Shown here one piece after another: positions 24,013 through 35,560 of a stretch of 64,000 bases of DNA (the stretch's first letter is position 1; every line of letters begins with the position of its first letter). The notes under the pieces are model-generated. The model ran no database searches, was not told where the DNA came from, and saw only the letters and a program-made list of their open reading frames with translations. The position numbers and the translations under genes were made by a program. The stretch is from contig OY735231.1 in NCBI GenBank assembly GCA_963457665.1, positions 38,505,906 to 38,569,905 of the forward strand, in the 5' to 3' direction. This DNA comes from Thysanoteuthis rhombus (lineage: Eukaryota > Mollusca > Cephalopoda > Oegopsida > Thysanoteuthidae).

Positions 24013-24486
24013 CTAACCCATGCCGTATTGGCTTGAAAGAAAACAGTATTTATAGGTCGGGAATAATGTTATCTGAAAATTTTAAAAAATCTAACCACTT
24101 TCAGCCATTCACGAGGACTAGTTTGAAACCGGCAGAGCCAAATGCTTTATTGCAAGGATTGCCTAAGTATATCTTGAGTAATTTATATAAGTGTTTCCAT
24201 CAAATCCTGGAAAGGAGGATCAATTCACATCTGGATCTAGGTGGTACCGGATGGAGGAGTGCTCTAAAGCCGGACTGTCCAGCATAAAGCCGGATGTCTG
24301 ACCACCCCAATCAACAGCTTGTGAGGCTGGAACAGTTACAACCTTGTAATCACTTTGAACCAATCCTTTTCAAGATTCTTTTCTCACAGATTGCTCATGA
24401 AAACATAAGTGACACTCAATCACATATATAAGCCATTCCCAGGATTATATATTAGCAAAGTTAAAATCTTAAAAAACAAAGCAACA
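24013..24486. other. no gene recognised
   Basis: A 104-codon frame spanning 23973-24287 has slightly higher GC toward its end but no motif I recognise. Confidence 0.25.
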
Positions 24487-24915
24487 GGTCTGGTTAGTCG
24501 CTTAATGGAAGCTGTCGAACGACCAACATCTTTTGACAGCATACCATATTGAGTGATCATTGAATAAGCTACATCTGCCTTTTGTTATACAGTAATTACT
24601 AGAAAAAAAGTCTGAATCTTCAAGAAACATGGACAAATGCTACCTGACACAAAGTAAGGGATCAATTTAGCATAAACTTGAATTGTAAATTGAACTCCCT
24701 TTCTAATAACTTGTTTAAGAAGGATTTTCAAAAAAATGTTTCTTCTAGACATATGGAATAAATATTCCAATTTTCAGCCCTCTGGTTCCATCGGTGTAGC
24801 CTATCCACACAATACATGCATACATCCATAGCCAGCCAGCCAGCCTGCCAGCCTGTCAGACCAGCTTGAAAACTGAAGAAACTTATGTTGACAGTTTTGG
24901 TTAAGTGTTCTTAAC
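24487..24915 (-). repeat. interspersed repeat A, copy 9
   Basis: Reverse-oriented, near full length: GGTCTGGTTAGTCGCTTAAT, GACACAAAGTAAGGGATCAA, AGCCAGCCAGCC and TGAAGAAACTTATGTTGACAG. Confidence 0.85.
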
Positions 24916-25097
24916 AAACTGCAAGTAATACTTATGGTCTCTATAGTTAAGTGTTTGTGAAAATCTCAAGTGCCTTCTGATGATTTTGTCCAGGCCAAAA
25001 ATGATGATCTATGAGTTAGCAGAATATATTGGTACTGTGTCCACATTTGTCAAGATCTCTATTCACCAAGTATAATTGGCAAAATATGTGCACAATA

Positions 25098-25122
25098 TTG
25101 GGTGACCAAAAAGTTTGTTCTG
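25098..25122 (+). mobile_element. mariner-like terminal repeat remnant
   Basis: ATTGGGTGACCAAAAAGTTT resembles the terminal inverted repeat of mariner elements. I find no matching second end nearby and no transposase, so this is at most a solo remnant. Confidence 0.35.
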
Positions 25123-26444
25123 TTGATTGAGCACAGATTGTACAGCGGCTGATTCAGACTGTCTTCACCATCTTCTAGAAGATGGACAGAACTTTCTGAA
25201 AATTTTTATTTGTCCTGTTTCCTGCGCATCTTCCGAGTTTTCAATCTTTTATTGATTATGTATAATAGATGGCTTCGTTAACCTACATTTTTGTCTATGA
25301 TTGATGATTTTATCTTGTTCTTTTAGGGGCCACTAGGAGTTGAACCTCTTCTGGTCTCAAATCATATCTACTGACACACTTTCTATATCTCTCATATATT
25401 ATACAGATCTGTCCCTAGAAAATGCCCCCCCACGACATGTTGATGGGGGGCGGGGGGGCAAAGACAATTTTAAATTCGAGAAGCTCTAAAACATCTATTT
25501 CAGTGTATTCAAAATCTATCTCATCATTTTCAAACCGCAAAATGCAGGAGACTTGGTAGGCCTGCCAATGGGAGAAAAACGTTTTTCACTGGCATATTTT
25601 TTTGAATGCGGGAGCTTTGTACAGATTCATTACATGCAAGAGGGAGATAGCATTTGGCTTCAGAATGCATGTGTCTGCTGCAAAATGTGTTTGTTTACCA
25701 CAAAATGCTGTTGACTTGCTACGCCTGATATGATTAAACAATATATTTGTACCATTCAAATTTAGTGATTTTCATCAATAGTAAAATTACTGAAAATAAT
25801 CACCAGCAAAAATCTATTTATTTGCAGTAGTTCCATAGCATTTTTGAATTTCTAATCTTAGGAGACAGCTTAACAAACTAGATCCGCCCCTCAGAAGTAC
25901 TTCTCTAATCTGGTGCTCTCTCGTTCAGTGTGTTCAGAATTTGCTGCCATTTATTTGTACATCTACCATGAGAATTCTCCAATTATTTTTCAAACCTCAA
26001 TTTGAACCATAATTCAGCAGAATGTGTAAAAACCAAACAGAGGTTTGAAATTGAATCAAAGATCTTTAAATTCAACGATGTTTGTTTGGGCATAAAATTT
26101 GACACATATTCTGAATCCTATAAATCAAACCAATACAATCAATTAAAAGCATTAGTAAAAACAAATTATTATAATTTATCATAATAAGATTTTTATTAAA
26201 TAAATCATAGAAAAAATATTTCTTTCTATTTTCCATACTAGAAGGTCAACTGCAAAAGTTTATCATGAAATAGTATGAAAAAAAATTACTCTTTTCCCAC
26301 ATCTTTTATGATCTGGCAATGGCCCAGTCCCAATGTTTCTGGACTAGGCCAATGAGGGGAGAGTGCAACTGGTCAATAACATTGTGACCTAGAGGGCCAA
26401 AGAAGACCCAAGAGAGTTAAAGAGGGCATGAGAGTGAAAACATA
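25123..26444. other. no gene recognised
   Basis: Contains G-rich and C-rich runs near 25425-25460 (a CCCCCCC run followed by GGGGGGCGGGGGGG). No frame with a motif. Confidence 0.3.
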
Positions 26445-26795
26445 TAAAACTGAGAACAACATACACAGGAGAGAATCATGCTAAACTTCATGTGGAGAAA
26501 TCACAAGACAGCACATTATATTAGAAAAAAAATCAGATCAAAGATATGATGAAAACCATGAGAAAACTCAAATGGCAAAGGGATGGTCATGTCGTAAGAA
26601 TGGCAGAAAACCCTGGACATCACAACTCAGAACAGAGATCTACACGTAAAATTGTGGCTGGCCAAAAATAAGATGGCTTGACAGATCAGACAGAAATTAC
26701 TGGCTCTGTGATACCCACCATCAAGAAGTCTGGTAAATCTTCAGGAAAGGCTATGTCTAATGACAGATGTTGCTAATGATAGTAATGATGATGAT
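26445..26795 (+). pseudogene. RTE-like retrotransposon, 3' fragment
   Basis: Matches the C-terminal region of the other copies: AACTGAGAACAACATACACA, AGAGAATCATGCTAAACTTC, AAACTCAAATGGCAAAGGGA and ACATCACAACTCAGAACA. It ends with TAATGATGATGATAA. Frameshifts are present and all other domains are absent. Confidence 0.75.
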
Positions 26796-27041
26796 AATTT
26801 ACTTTTGAGTAAATATAGTATGGTATGCTAAGAAGGTTATAGCAGATGAAAACAGGATGGCTAAAGGATGAGGGTGTTTGTGTAGTATGTGCGTGTGTGG
26901 GTGGGGTGTGAAAACAGTTTTATGGAATCCCTTTCAAAGCCCTGTTTCTGGTTTAATATATCTGAAATTGGTGGCCCAAAATTTGTTCAGTTTATGAAGT
27001 TGAAATAAATGTTTGTTCAAAGGATTTTTTTTATGATTTAT

Positions 27042-27257
27042 CATCATCATCTTTTAGCGTCCGTCGTTGGACATAGACCTTCCCCAGGATTTGCCACACT
27101 TCTCTATCATGGGCGTCACGGAGCCAGTACTTCCCGAACTTGTCTAGCTCGTCTCTCCATCTAACATTTTGCCGGCCTCAGTTGCGCATGTGGTCTCGGG
27201 GAATCCACGTTGTAAGTCGTGATGTCCATCGATTGTCAGCCATTCTTGCAACATGTA
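27042..27257 (-). pseudogene. RTE-like retrotransposon, short 3' fragment
   Basis: Minus strand gives MADNRWTSRLTTWIPRDHMRN-type coding followed by the 3' end; plus-strand CATCATCATCTTTTAGCGTC is the tail. It is cleaner than most copies, with more intact CpGs, so it may be a younger insertion. Confidence 0.8.
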
Positions 27258-27599
27258 ACTGCTTGTTAAAAAGTATTTTGTTGTCTGGAGAACTCTCTGA
27301 ATGTTGATGACCCTTCCCAAAACTATTGACTAATTTTATTGAACAACATATTTTTCTCCAATGATCTACCATCTTCTGGACAACTTCATAATTCCATCCA
27401 CCGAAAACTTTTCATCTTTTTCAGCAAAAAACTGCTCTTGGTGACTTTTGCTGTTTTCCAGAGAATTGAATTTTTATTTTATTTGGAGGAAAATGGAATG
27501 AACAGTAATCGACAGGTGTAATATCTGCTGAATATAGCCAAAGAGGAAAACCCTCCACCTGAGCTTTAACAATTTTAAACTGGTCACCAAAGAAATACA
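27258..27599. other. no gene recognised
   Basis: No recognisable motif in any frame. Confidence 0.3.
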
Positions 27600-27880
27600 A
27601 GGTCTACCTGGGTGGCGGCTGCTACTTTTATAAGGTTGGTGGGAGGTCTACAGGATATAGTTCCAGGGGCGGGGGCAAAAAGATCATATTCAAAATATAC
27701 TCTAGCAGCAACCGTCATTTAATAATACCATCTTTCTATTTGGGTATATTAAGTTGGGGTTAGAAAAAAACGATTGTACTGCACCATTATCCTTTATTGA
27801 CTATAAGGCTCCAACTTTTGAACTGCCTCACCTTAGTTGAGAGGGTCAAATCCTAGGAGGATGGGAGTGGCCAATGTCCT
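27600..27880 (+). repeat. interspersed repeat E, copy 2
   Basis: Shares the GGGTATATTAAGTTGGGGTTA, AACGATTGTACTGCACCATT and AGGAGGATG landmarks with 13250-13560. Confidence 0.45.
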
Positions 27881-28419
27881 ATTGCTCCCTGCTCCACATG
27901 GACACCCCTGACGGTCTATCATTATCCTGATGGAATATTACACCCTTCCTGTTAACTAATTCCAGACGCTTTCAATCGATTGTTGTTATCGGTTGATGTT
28001 TGTATGATCAATACTTGTTCGAATGAATCATTTGTTTCTCTGGAAGAAGCTTATAGTTGAGGAATCCATCACAATCCCACCAATTAGAAAACATTAACTT
28101 CTTTGGATGAAGACTGGCCTTCAGTACAGTCTTTATTATTTTGAATACAGAGTCTGACAAGGTTGAAGAATTATAACAATTAAGAAAATTTATTTTACAT
28201 CTTTTGCCTCTACAAGTTTTATAAATCACCGCTACCCACAAAAAATAGGTGATTTAATCCCTGTTGCTTGGTTTAGGTTAGTCTTGTGTTCTGACATTTA
28301 TATATATCTATGTATGTCTGTATGTATCTATCTGGATTTTGCCCAACCCTAACCTTGAAATTTTTGCTCATTCACTCCCCTCAATGAGTAAAGAAAATGT
28401 TTTTTTGTTCTTTGAAGAT
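27881..28419. other. no gene recognised
   Basis: Sequence with no named repeat. A 77-codon minus-strand frame at 28008-28241 is unassigned. Confidence 0.3.
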
Positions 28420-28566
28420 TCCCATCTAAATAGGTTTTATAAGGAGGTTAAATTCACAAGAAAGCTTCATGCCAAATAGGTTCCTTAGTTTGTGTCCAGC
28501 AGCATACACTTTTTTTTTGAAAATTTGTTCTTTTTAGTGATCACAGCCCCAAAATGGTAAGAAAAG
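28420..28566 (+). repeat. interspersed repeat A, copy 10 (truncated by TA array)
   Basis: Runs from ATCTAAATAGGTTTTATAAG to TTTTTAGTGATCACAGCC and stops where a (TA)n array begins. Confidence 0.75.
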
Positions 28567-28638
28567 TATACATATACATATATATATATGTATATGTATA
28601 TATAAATATTATTTATATATATATATGTATATATACAT

Positions 28639-28688
<50 letters not shown>

Positions 28689-28705
28689 GTATATATATAT
28701 ATATT

Positions 28706-28736
<31 letters not shown>

Positions 28737-28737
28737 T

Positions 28738-28768
<31 letters not shown>

Positions 28769-28769
28769 T

Positions 28770-28860
<91 letters not shown>
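28567..28860. repeat. (TA)n array with 32-bp higher-order period
   Basis: Inside the TA array single G interruptions fall at 28689, 28721, 28753 and 28785, exactly 32 bases apart, with a TTT interruption at the same spacing. This segment is a minisatellite built from TA repeats. Confidence 0.9.
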
Positions 28861-28866
<6 letters not shown>

Positions 28867-29644
28867 GTGTGTATCTCTGTGTGTGTATCAACTTGACATT
28901 TCAGGAGATTAAATTTGATGAGTTTTCAAGTCTCAAATCATTTGAGTAGAAATTGTAGATAATAGAAAAAAACAACTAGAATCAAAATATAAACAGGATG
29001 AGAATCTCGGTCAAGAAGGTAGTTACAACATTATTTTGATTCATCTAAGTACATCACCAGCATCAAAATGGTATTCTCTGTACATATGTATGATATACAG
29101 GTGTCTTTTGTTATAGTGCAAATAATCAACCATGTTACCAGTGTGGCCAACTTGAAAAAGTATTTTCATGATAGTTTGAAAGCCTAAAATTGCTAAAAAA
29201 TTTCTCTTTAAATTGACCCCAAAATGCCAACAATGGCCAAAACACCCCCAAAAGCTAAAAAGATGGTCAAAAAATGGCAGAAAGATTTCAGTATGCCTGT
29301 GCTAATTTAGTGATTTTTGCACTGCCAAAACAAAAAAAACGTGCTGAATCTAGCAGAAAAAATGCTAAATTGGCAACACTGCACAGTACAACTAAAAATT
29401 AGCCTTTTTGGAACTAGATACAGCCATTCAGAGCTAAATATAGCCATTTTGGAGTTAGATTAATATTTTAGGATCCACCACCCAACTGTGCTATAATGAG
29501 CCACATCATAATAGGGGAGGTCTATACGTATTTTCAAACTCCAGTCCAAACCTGGAGTTGACTTCGTTTTCCCTACTGTAACAAAAACTAGTAGAACAAT
29601 CCTCACCAAATTTAGGGAAGTGAAAATCAATATTCTCCAGCCAT
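28861..29644. other. no gene recognised
   Basis: Includes an A-rich segment at about 29150-29400 in which GGCTAAAA/GCCAAAA-like words recur. No frame with a motif. Confidence 0.3.
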
Positions 29645-29870
29645 GACTTGAAATAACAACCACCTGATTGTAGTTGTATCTCTTCCCAACTGAGCTAAAT
29701 TGACAATTCTTCTATATCTATCAAAATTCATTTCAGGAATATGCAAGGGCTTATTTCATTCTATTGAATAAATACATCCATGAAATTAGTATTTCTTTAC
29801 TGTGATTTACAATTACCACCATGTGATTGGTAGCCGGCTCTTTTACCAACTGAGCCAAACTGACAAGCCT
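29645..29870 (-). repeat. two tandem tRNA-like segments
   Basis: Minus strand has two box-A-like sites about 160 bases apart: TTTAGCTCAGTTGGGAAGAG (first segment, about 29645-29705) and TTGGCTCAGTTGGTAAAAGAG (second, about 29805-29870). Each is followed by GGTGGTTG or GGTGGTAATTG. The box B positions are degraded (TTCAAGTC in the first). Between them ATCNATGAAAATTCAT-type words repeat, so the unit was probably duplicated. These are likely tRNA-derived SINE heads. Confidence 0.5.
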
Positions 29871-30259
29871 TACATATCAATGAAAATTCATCTCACAGAT
29901 TTTGAATGTGACTCCAAGAGTATTCTAAAAGCAAAAGTTTTGATTAAAATTTGGTTTATCTATTTCAAGTAAAAATGATGAAAAATTTAAAAAATATTTT
30001 TCCTACGTAGTTCGATTTGCTTTTACTGAAATAAAAAATGGTTAAAATTGGCTGAATTTTTCCAATCTTCAGCTAACTTGATGACTTAAAAGATTAAATA
30101 TATATGTTTTGAATTAGCAGCAAAATGAAATAAAACCAAATTAAATCGGCTAATTACTTTTTTTAGATGACCACATTTTCGGCTGTTTGCTATCGCATAT
30201 TTTTATCGGCTAAATAGGGGCAAATTGGCTTGATCTAGCCGAAAAAAATAGCTGTTTGG
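29871..30259. other. no feature recognised
   Basis: AT-rich sequence leading into the CpG-rich candidate promoter. Confidence 0.3.
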
Positions 30260-30460
30260 GGGCATCCTTGCGTCTGACCCTGCAGCAGCCAGGCCTGTTA
30301 TTTTGTAATCGCTTAGTTACGTCTGACACTAAGCAAAATGTGCGTCTGACGTAACTAATCTCTACTGACTTCCGGCGACAACAAGCACAGCAGCAGCAGG
30401 AGCAGCAAAAGTGTCCAACGTCTTTCACAAACAATAACAAGAGGTTCACTTAAACGTTGG
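30260..30460 (+). promoter_or_regulatory. candidate CpG-rich promoter
   Basis: A local rise in GC and CpG in an otherwise AT-rich region. CGTCTGAC occurs three times (30271-30278, 30320-30327, 30343-30350). The last overlaps TGACGTAA (30347-30354), a CREB/ATF-type site. ACTTCCGG at 30368-30375 is an ETS/GABP core common in TATA-less housekeeping promoters. A CAG-rich run follows at 30384-30402. A strong splice donor lies downstream at 30517. Promoter function is inference. Confidence 0.4.
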
Positions 30461-30516
30461 ATGAAATATCAAATTAAAAGAACTCTAATGCAACTTAAAC
30501 AGCAGGAATATTGCAG
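30461..30516 (+). other. candidate first exon ending in a splice donor
   Basis: ATTGCAG|GTCAGT gives a good donor at 30517. Upstream is an open frame running from a stop before 30361, with the first ATG at 30461 (MKYQIKRTLMQLKQQEYC, then AG left over). It could be a 5' exon of the SOCS-box gene 20 kb downstream, of another gene, or chance. The true exon would start further upstream, in the CpG-rich segment. Confidence 0.3.
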
Positions 30517-33500
30517 GTCAGTATAAAATTTCTAACCTATTCGAAGGCTACATCGTTGTTGTAAAGCTGGCCTAGCGTGTCATTTTTGGTAAAAGGAGAT
30601 TTTTGTGAAGTGGATTTTTTTTTTGTGGCTCAGCAGAGAAGAGCCTGGATACATCGTCTTGATTTTTCGAAAGTGATGAAGAAGAAACTATAACTCCTGA
30701 TTACGAACAGTGCATTTATTTGGTGTCAGAAAAGGACCGTATTTTTTTCTACTTGTTAAATCCCGAATCTGAACTCCCCTGTTGTCTTCAATATCGAATG
30801 AAAATGCATTATCCCGTGTAACAATTGTTTCCGTAGATAATACGCACCTGGATTTTCAAGCTCAAAATTTTCGGAAAAAATGTGGGTTATGCATGGTTAA
30901 GTGCGGTTTACTCGCAAAAGCATACATCATGTCTAGATCAGACTATTGAAACCTTAAGCATTTGTGGTTAGAATAATTCAGAATTCTCCTTAAAAGTATC
31001 TTAATCCGATGAATTATAAATAAATCAATAAATTATAAATTAACGTAAATTGAGATCAAAAGAACTGCTTGGATAATTCGAGTGAGAAAAAGAAAAGGCT
31101 AATCTGTTTGTTTATTGGTGTTAAAAAAAATCATTTTTTTTTTTTCATAAGAACTAAACTTTAACCAGAGATGAATTTACTTAACTACAGTTGGAAACCA
31201 CCGGGGATTATCAACATTCACACACTCATTGTTTTTTGTTATGTAATTTTTTTCCGAGAGGAAAGTCCCACATCTTTTCACACGGTTGAATTCCTGAAAA
31301 TTAATTTTTTGGTATGAACTTTTGAAAAAAAAATGGTTTGTTGGTTATAATTTTTGTTTGTTTTAAATCATCAAAATACACTTTTCTTCGGAGTATACAA
31401 ACCAAAAAAAAAAATATTTTGGCGGGGAATGTATCATTCATTTCTACTTTTGAAAATTTTATTCCAGTTTTCATTCTGTATTATTATGAAAAAGGCAACA
31501 TTTTTTCAGGTAATTCTCTTGTTTCATTTGGAGTTTTATACCCGACTGTTACGGCGATTTATATCTTAAACTCGCCGCTCATCGCTAAAAATAAAAATGG
31601 GATTATTATTACCTACGCGAAAAAAAGATAAGAGTATATATGTGAAACTGCGTAATTCTTGATTCTATTATTACTTTTTATTATCTTTTGTACACCTTTT
31701 GTTGGAAAAAAAAATCCTAGTGTCATTGAATCTTTCACATGTGAAAGTTATTTCAATTCCATTAATGTTCAAAATCCTGAGGAAAACGTCATTATTCAAC
31801 TTGAAAAAAATTATAACGAAAAGTTGAAACAATGATGATTTAAAATTGTTTGGTTTGTAATAATAGATCCCTTTTTTGTTGTTTTTTTGCATAAATATCA
31901 AATATATTCCATATTTTCTTATCGATTTATTCTGTAATGAATGATGTTATTAAATGAACCTTTTCACTGAAAAAAATTCTCATTGTCTTTATTTAAATGT
32001 CGGTGGATACTTTACCATTATTAATTTAGTTTTTATTGTGTTACCTTCTTTGTTGATATTTCACTTTTATTTAGTCCTGAATATGATATCAAATAGAAAT
32101 GGACAATCATGATTCCTTCTCCTTTTATCTGAAAAGAACGAGGATCAGTGAATAATAATGGAAAATGACATGTTAATATTATGCATGGATAATGGTTTGG
32201 TTGGAAAGAGAAATGTTATCCCTTTTGGTCCAACTACTTGTTGTGCAGCTTCTTCAATTTTACTTATTTCCAGGATTTAACAATTTATTGAGATAAGTGG
32301 ATAACTATTTCCCATAAATTACATTACGTTTCAAAAGATGCTCAATGTCTTTATGATCATAATTTATATATATTTCTTTTTTTAATTGGGAGAAAAAAAA
32401 CTTGACCGCCTTTTGAACAAAAAACAAACAAACAAACAAATCGATGCCGTAATCGGCATCGATAAATAAATTAAGAAAAGAAGAAATTCCAGCCAAATAA
32501 TTTGTTTATCTTGCTGTATTTCATTTTTAATTTACTTATGCAAATAAAAATAAAAATGTTTCACAATTAATTTATCTTTTATTTTTTGTTATTCAATTCT
32601 GAATCCTTCATTCATTCATTATCGACGCCGAAAAATTGGCAGACGACATTTTAATCCATTTAGCTTCGATTTTTCATAAGATCATAAAACATTGGCTAAA
32701 TTTTCTCTTAAAATGGTTATACTTGTGGTTTGCATGAATTTTTCTTCTGAAATTATTTTTTTACAGACATTGTGCGATGGTTATGAATCTCTTAAAAAAA
32801 AAAAAGATAATCTCGGATTTATTTTGAACTCGTTTAAAGTAAAGAAGCACGCTCTTCTTTGTCTCTTTTTTTGTCTTGTCCAAATTTTGATATTTTCGTT
32901 TTTGTTAAGAGATGATAATGTAATCTTTTGTGATAGGCAGTGGTGTAGTGCTAATAATAGAAGTGAGGGATCGCAGGGCTACCTGCTCTCGGGATTTGGG
33001 TTGAAAAACCTCCCACCCGAGAAAAATTCTGAAATCTAACCAATTTCAGAGTCGTTTTCTAGGCCATATGGGATGATTATTTGGACATACTTGGCTAATT
33101 CTTATCAGTGAATTGTTCGACACGATGTAGGGAAGGTGGCCCCGATTATAAACTTAGCTCACGAAAAACAGCGCACGAATAAAAAGAAATGACTATTCAT
33201 GAAAGGAAAACGGAAGTAAATACATAAACTATATTGTTTTGGATAAATTAAATTGTTGATTTGTCTTTGTTTGTTCGCCGTTTTTAATCTCTAGTGTGCG
33301 AGGGTGTTAAATTTTACAATCGAAGCTACTCTCCCTACATTGTACTGAATTTTAAGTAAAGTGTGACGGTACGCCTTCATCCCCGCAAAATAAGCCGTTC
33401 CCATAGCACAACACCACTGTATGTGATAGACGGTAAAAAAAAAAAAAAATCATTGCACTCACTCTACTCAGGAATATCTCGATAAGTGCAGTTAATTCGT

Positions 33501-34914
33501 TCCAAAATAGTTCCGTACTATTCAAAACCGTGTGTGTGTGTGTTGCAGGGGGGGGGGGGGTTCTATTTATATTGGAGCTATAATGCTAAACTGAACACCT
33601 ACCTCTGCCATTCGTACGGAAGTGCTACCTCAAAGTTTTCGGTTACCCCTTTGTGAACGGTGTAAATTCTTTGTGTTTTCATTAAGTTTTCTCAAGGGAG
33701 GCCTACACGGGGACAACATAGAGAAGATAAAGATCTAGTCAAAACTATTATTTGTTCAGTAAGCTAAGCTGGATTTTTGAAAAATGAAATTTGTTTTCTT
33801 TTAATTTTTTCCCTCACAAGAATGAGTAATCCCTAAATAAATCTTCATTAGGAGCCTTAGAAAAATTCAGATATATTCGGTTTGAGATGTATTTTGAAAA
33901 AAAATTTTAGAAAAAATAACGAATTTGTTTACCGGGAAGAGTGCATAGTTTGAAATGGTGGTTAGGAGGTATTTTTATCAGTAAAATTTTTACCCCTGAG
34001 TGGAAGAGTCAAGTGTTATGGAGAAAACTAATGGAAAAAAATCACACTGTTAATATCAGAGTAGATGGTATTATTGGTAAATAAATGGCTTACAGAACAG
34101 AAACATGTGAAGGACGGAGTGGGATCTTTGAGTTAATCTCTCATCAATTTGCAGAGGCGGTAGGGAAGGTCGCCAAACACTTTTTTTTTTTTTTTTTCTT
34201 TTTGTGAACTCTTGCCAATAAAATACTTTCTTGCTTTGGCAACATTCACACTGCTGTTCTTCTACCTCATTGTATTACAATTAGGTTGTGCGAACTTCCG
34301 CTTTTATTCAATGTTTTTCAATACCCAACTAATAAACCTTCTGTTTTTGTTTTTGTTTTTCATTCTTATTAAATTTTAATAACCCGTGTAAAATATTGTG
34401 TGCCATAAAAGTTTGTCTTGGCATCATTTCATACTATATAACTATTCTGTTATGTCTCAAGTTGGAAAAAAAAACCGTCAACACATTAACACAGAGGGCA
34501 ATTATAATTAAAGTCAGTAGCCGTTAATGATTTTGCTATTCTTAAGACTGAATTGATAAACTTTAAACTTATCCAGTTTGAATTTCCTTTAATATGGCAC
34601 AAGGCCACGACTGAGACGTTCAATGAGACTACAGTAGGAATAGCCTGCTTGACTTGCCGGCTAAAGTATAAAAGTCAGCACCTTGTTGTGCATGAAATTT
34701 TAATGCATTTGTTTGGCAAAAATTTTGCTTTATTTTTTGTGCACAGAATATATGAACTATTGCCAAATTTGATGTGATTATATTTATGCAAGTCCTTTCT
34801 TTAAAGTTTCAAAATTTAGAAACGGTTATTGCAGATTTTATAAAAGTGTTTGTTCAATAAAAGAGTCGTTAGACCTTTTTGTCTGAATATGTTTGTCTTT
34901 TTGGTTTTTTTCCA
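30517..34914. other. no gene recognised; intron-like
   Basis: AT-rich and largely free of the named repeats. It holds a perfect 16-bp palindrome CTTTCACATGTGAAAG at 31732-31747, a 10-bp-stem hairpin at 32440-32463 and a run of 13 or more G near 33550. Open frames (for example 115 codons at 32692-33039) have no motif. Confidence 0.35.
32440..32463. repeat. perfect hairpin, 10-bp stem and 4-base loop
   Basis: ATCGATGCCG, loop TAAT, then CGGCATCGAT. It follows a (CAAA)n run at about 32421-32440 and is CpG-containing in AT-rich surroundings. It does not match the histone mRNA stem-loop. Function unknown. Confidence 0.7.
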
Positions 34915-35560
34915 TCAATGAGGTGCAATCAAGAAGTTCCTAGTCTTCTCCTATGGAAAGCTACTAAGTAGTTAACTTGTGCAGCGGTACACAGCTCCAA
35001 GCACTTCTGTCATGCTTGGAATACTTTCATAAAGTCCCACTCATCGAGCATGTAAAGCCCCATCTGTGATTCAAACAGGATCTCTCCCATGGTGTCAAAA
35101 CAGTGACCCTTAAGTTTTAACTTTACCTTGGGGAAGAGGAAGTTGCAGGGAGCCAAATTTAGTGAGTAGAGCAGGTGTGGAGTGATGATCATGCTGATGT
35201 GGCTCAAAAACCACGCACTGTGAGCAGGAACATCGACATGTTGGAACACCTAATTCCCATCATGCCACAGCTCAGGTGGTCTGCACCAAATGTTTTCTCT
35301 CAGAAATGATCCAAATGACGATATCAGCTTCTTCATTGATGATAATCAAATGTTTCTGATGCACAATTCATCCACTATCTTTAACATTTTGTGAAGAAGT
35401 GTTTGTTGAGAGTTGCTTTGGGCTGTCATCCTCCAGTGATGTTCTACCACTCTGAAGTGCAAGTGCCACTCAAAAAACCACTCTAAGCTCATTGTTTCAT
35501 TGCTATAGGCTTGCCTTAACATTTCAAGGGTTTCTATTGCTGATTTGTTGTATTCTACTT
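34915..35560 (-). pseudogene. mariner-family transposase relic with internal deletion
   Basis: Minus strand starts with ETLEMLRQAYSNETMSLEWF then FEWHLHFR, the N-terminal helix-turn-helix region of mariner transposases. It skips much of the middle and resumes with a FQHVDVPAHSAWFL block (35230-35249 region), corresponding to the family's HDNAPAH motif. Next come TPHLLYSLNLAPCNFLFPK, KLKLKGHCFDTMGEI and KVFQAWQKCLELC. The catalytic positions are damaged: HVDVPAH replaces HDNAPAH, and SLNLAPCNF has Asn where SPDLAPCDF has Asp. Stops occur between blocks. No terminal inverted repeats are evident. Inactive. Confidence 0.8.

Noticed and set aside
32692..33039. 115-codon open frame
   Set aside because: No motif, runs through poly-A, and composition matches the surrounding non-coding DNA.
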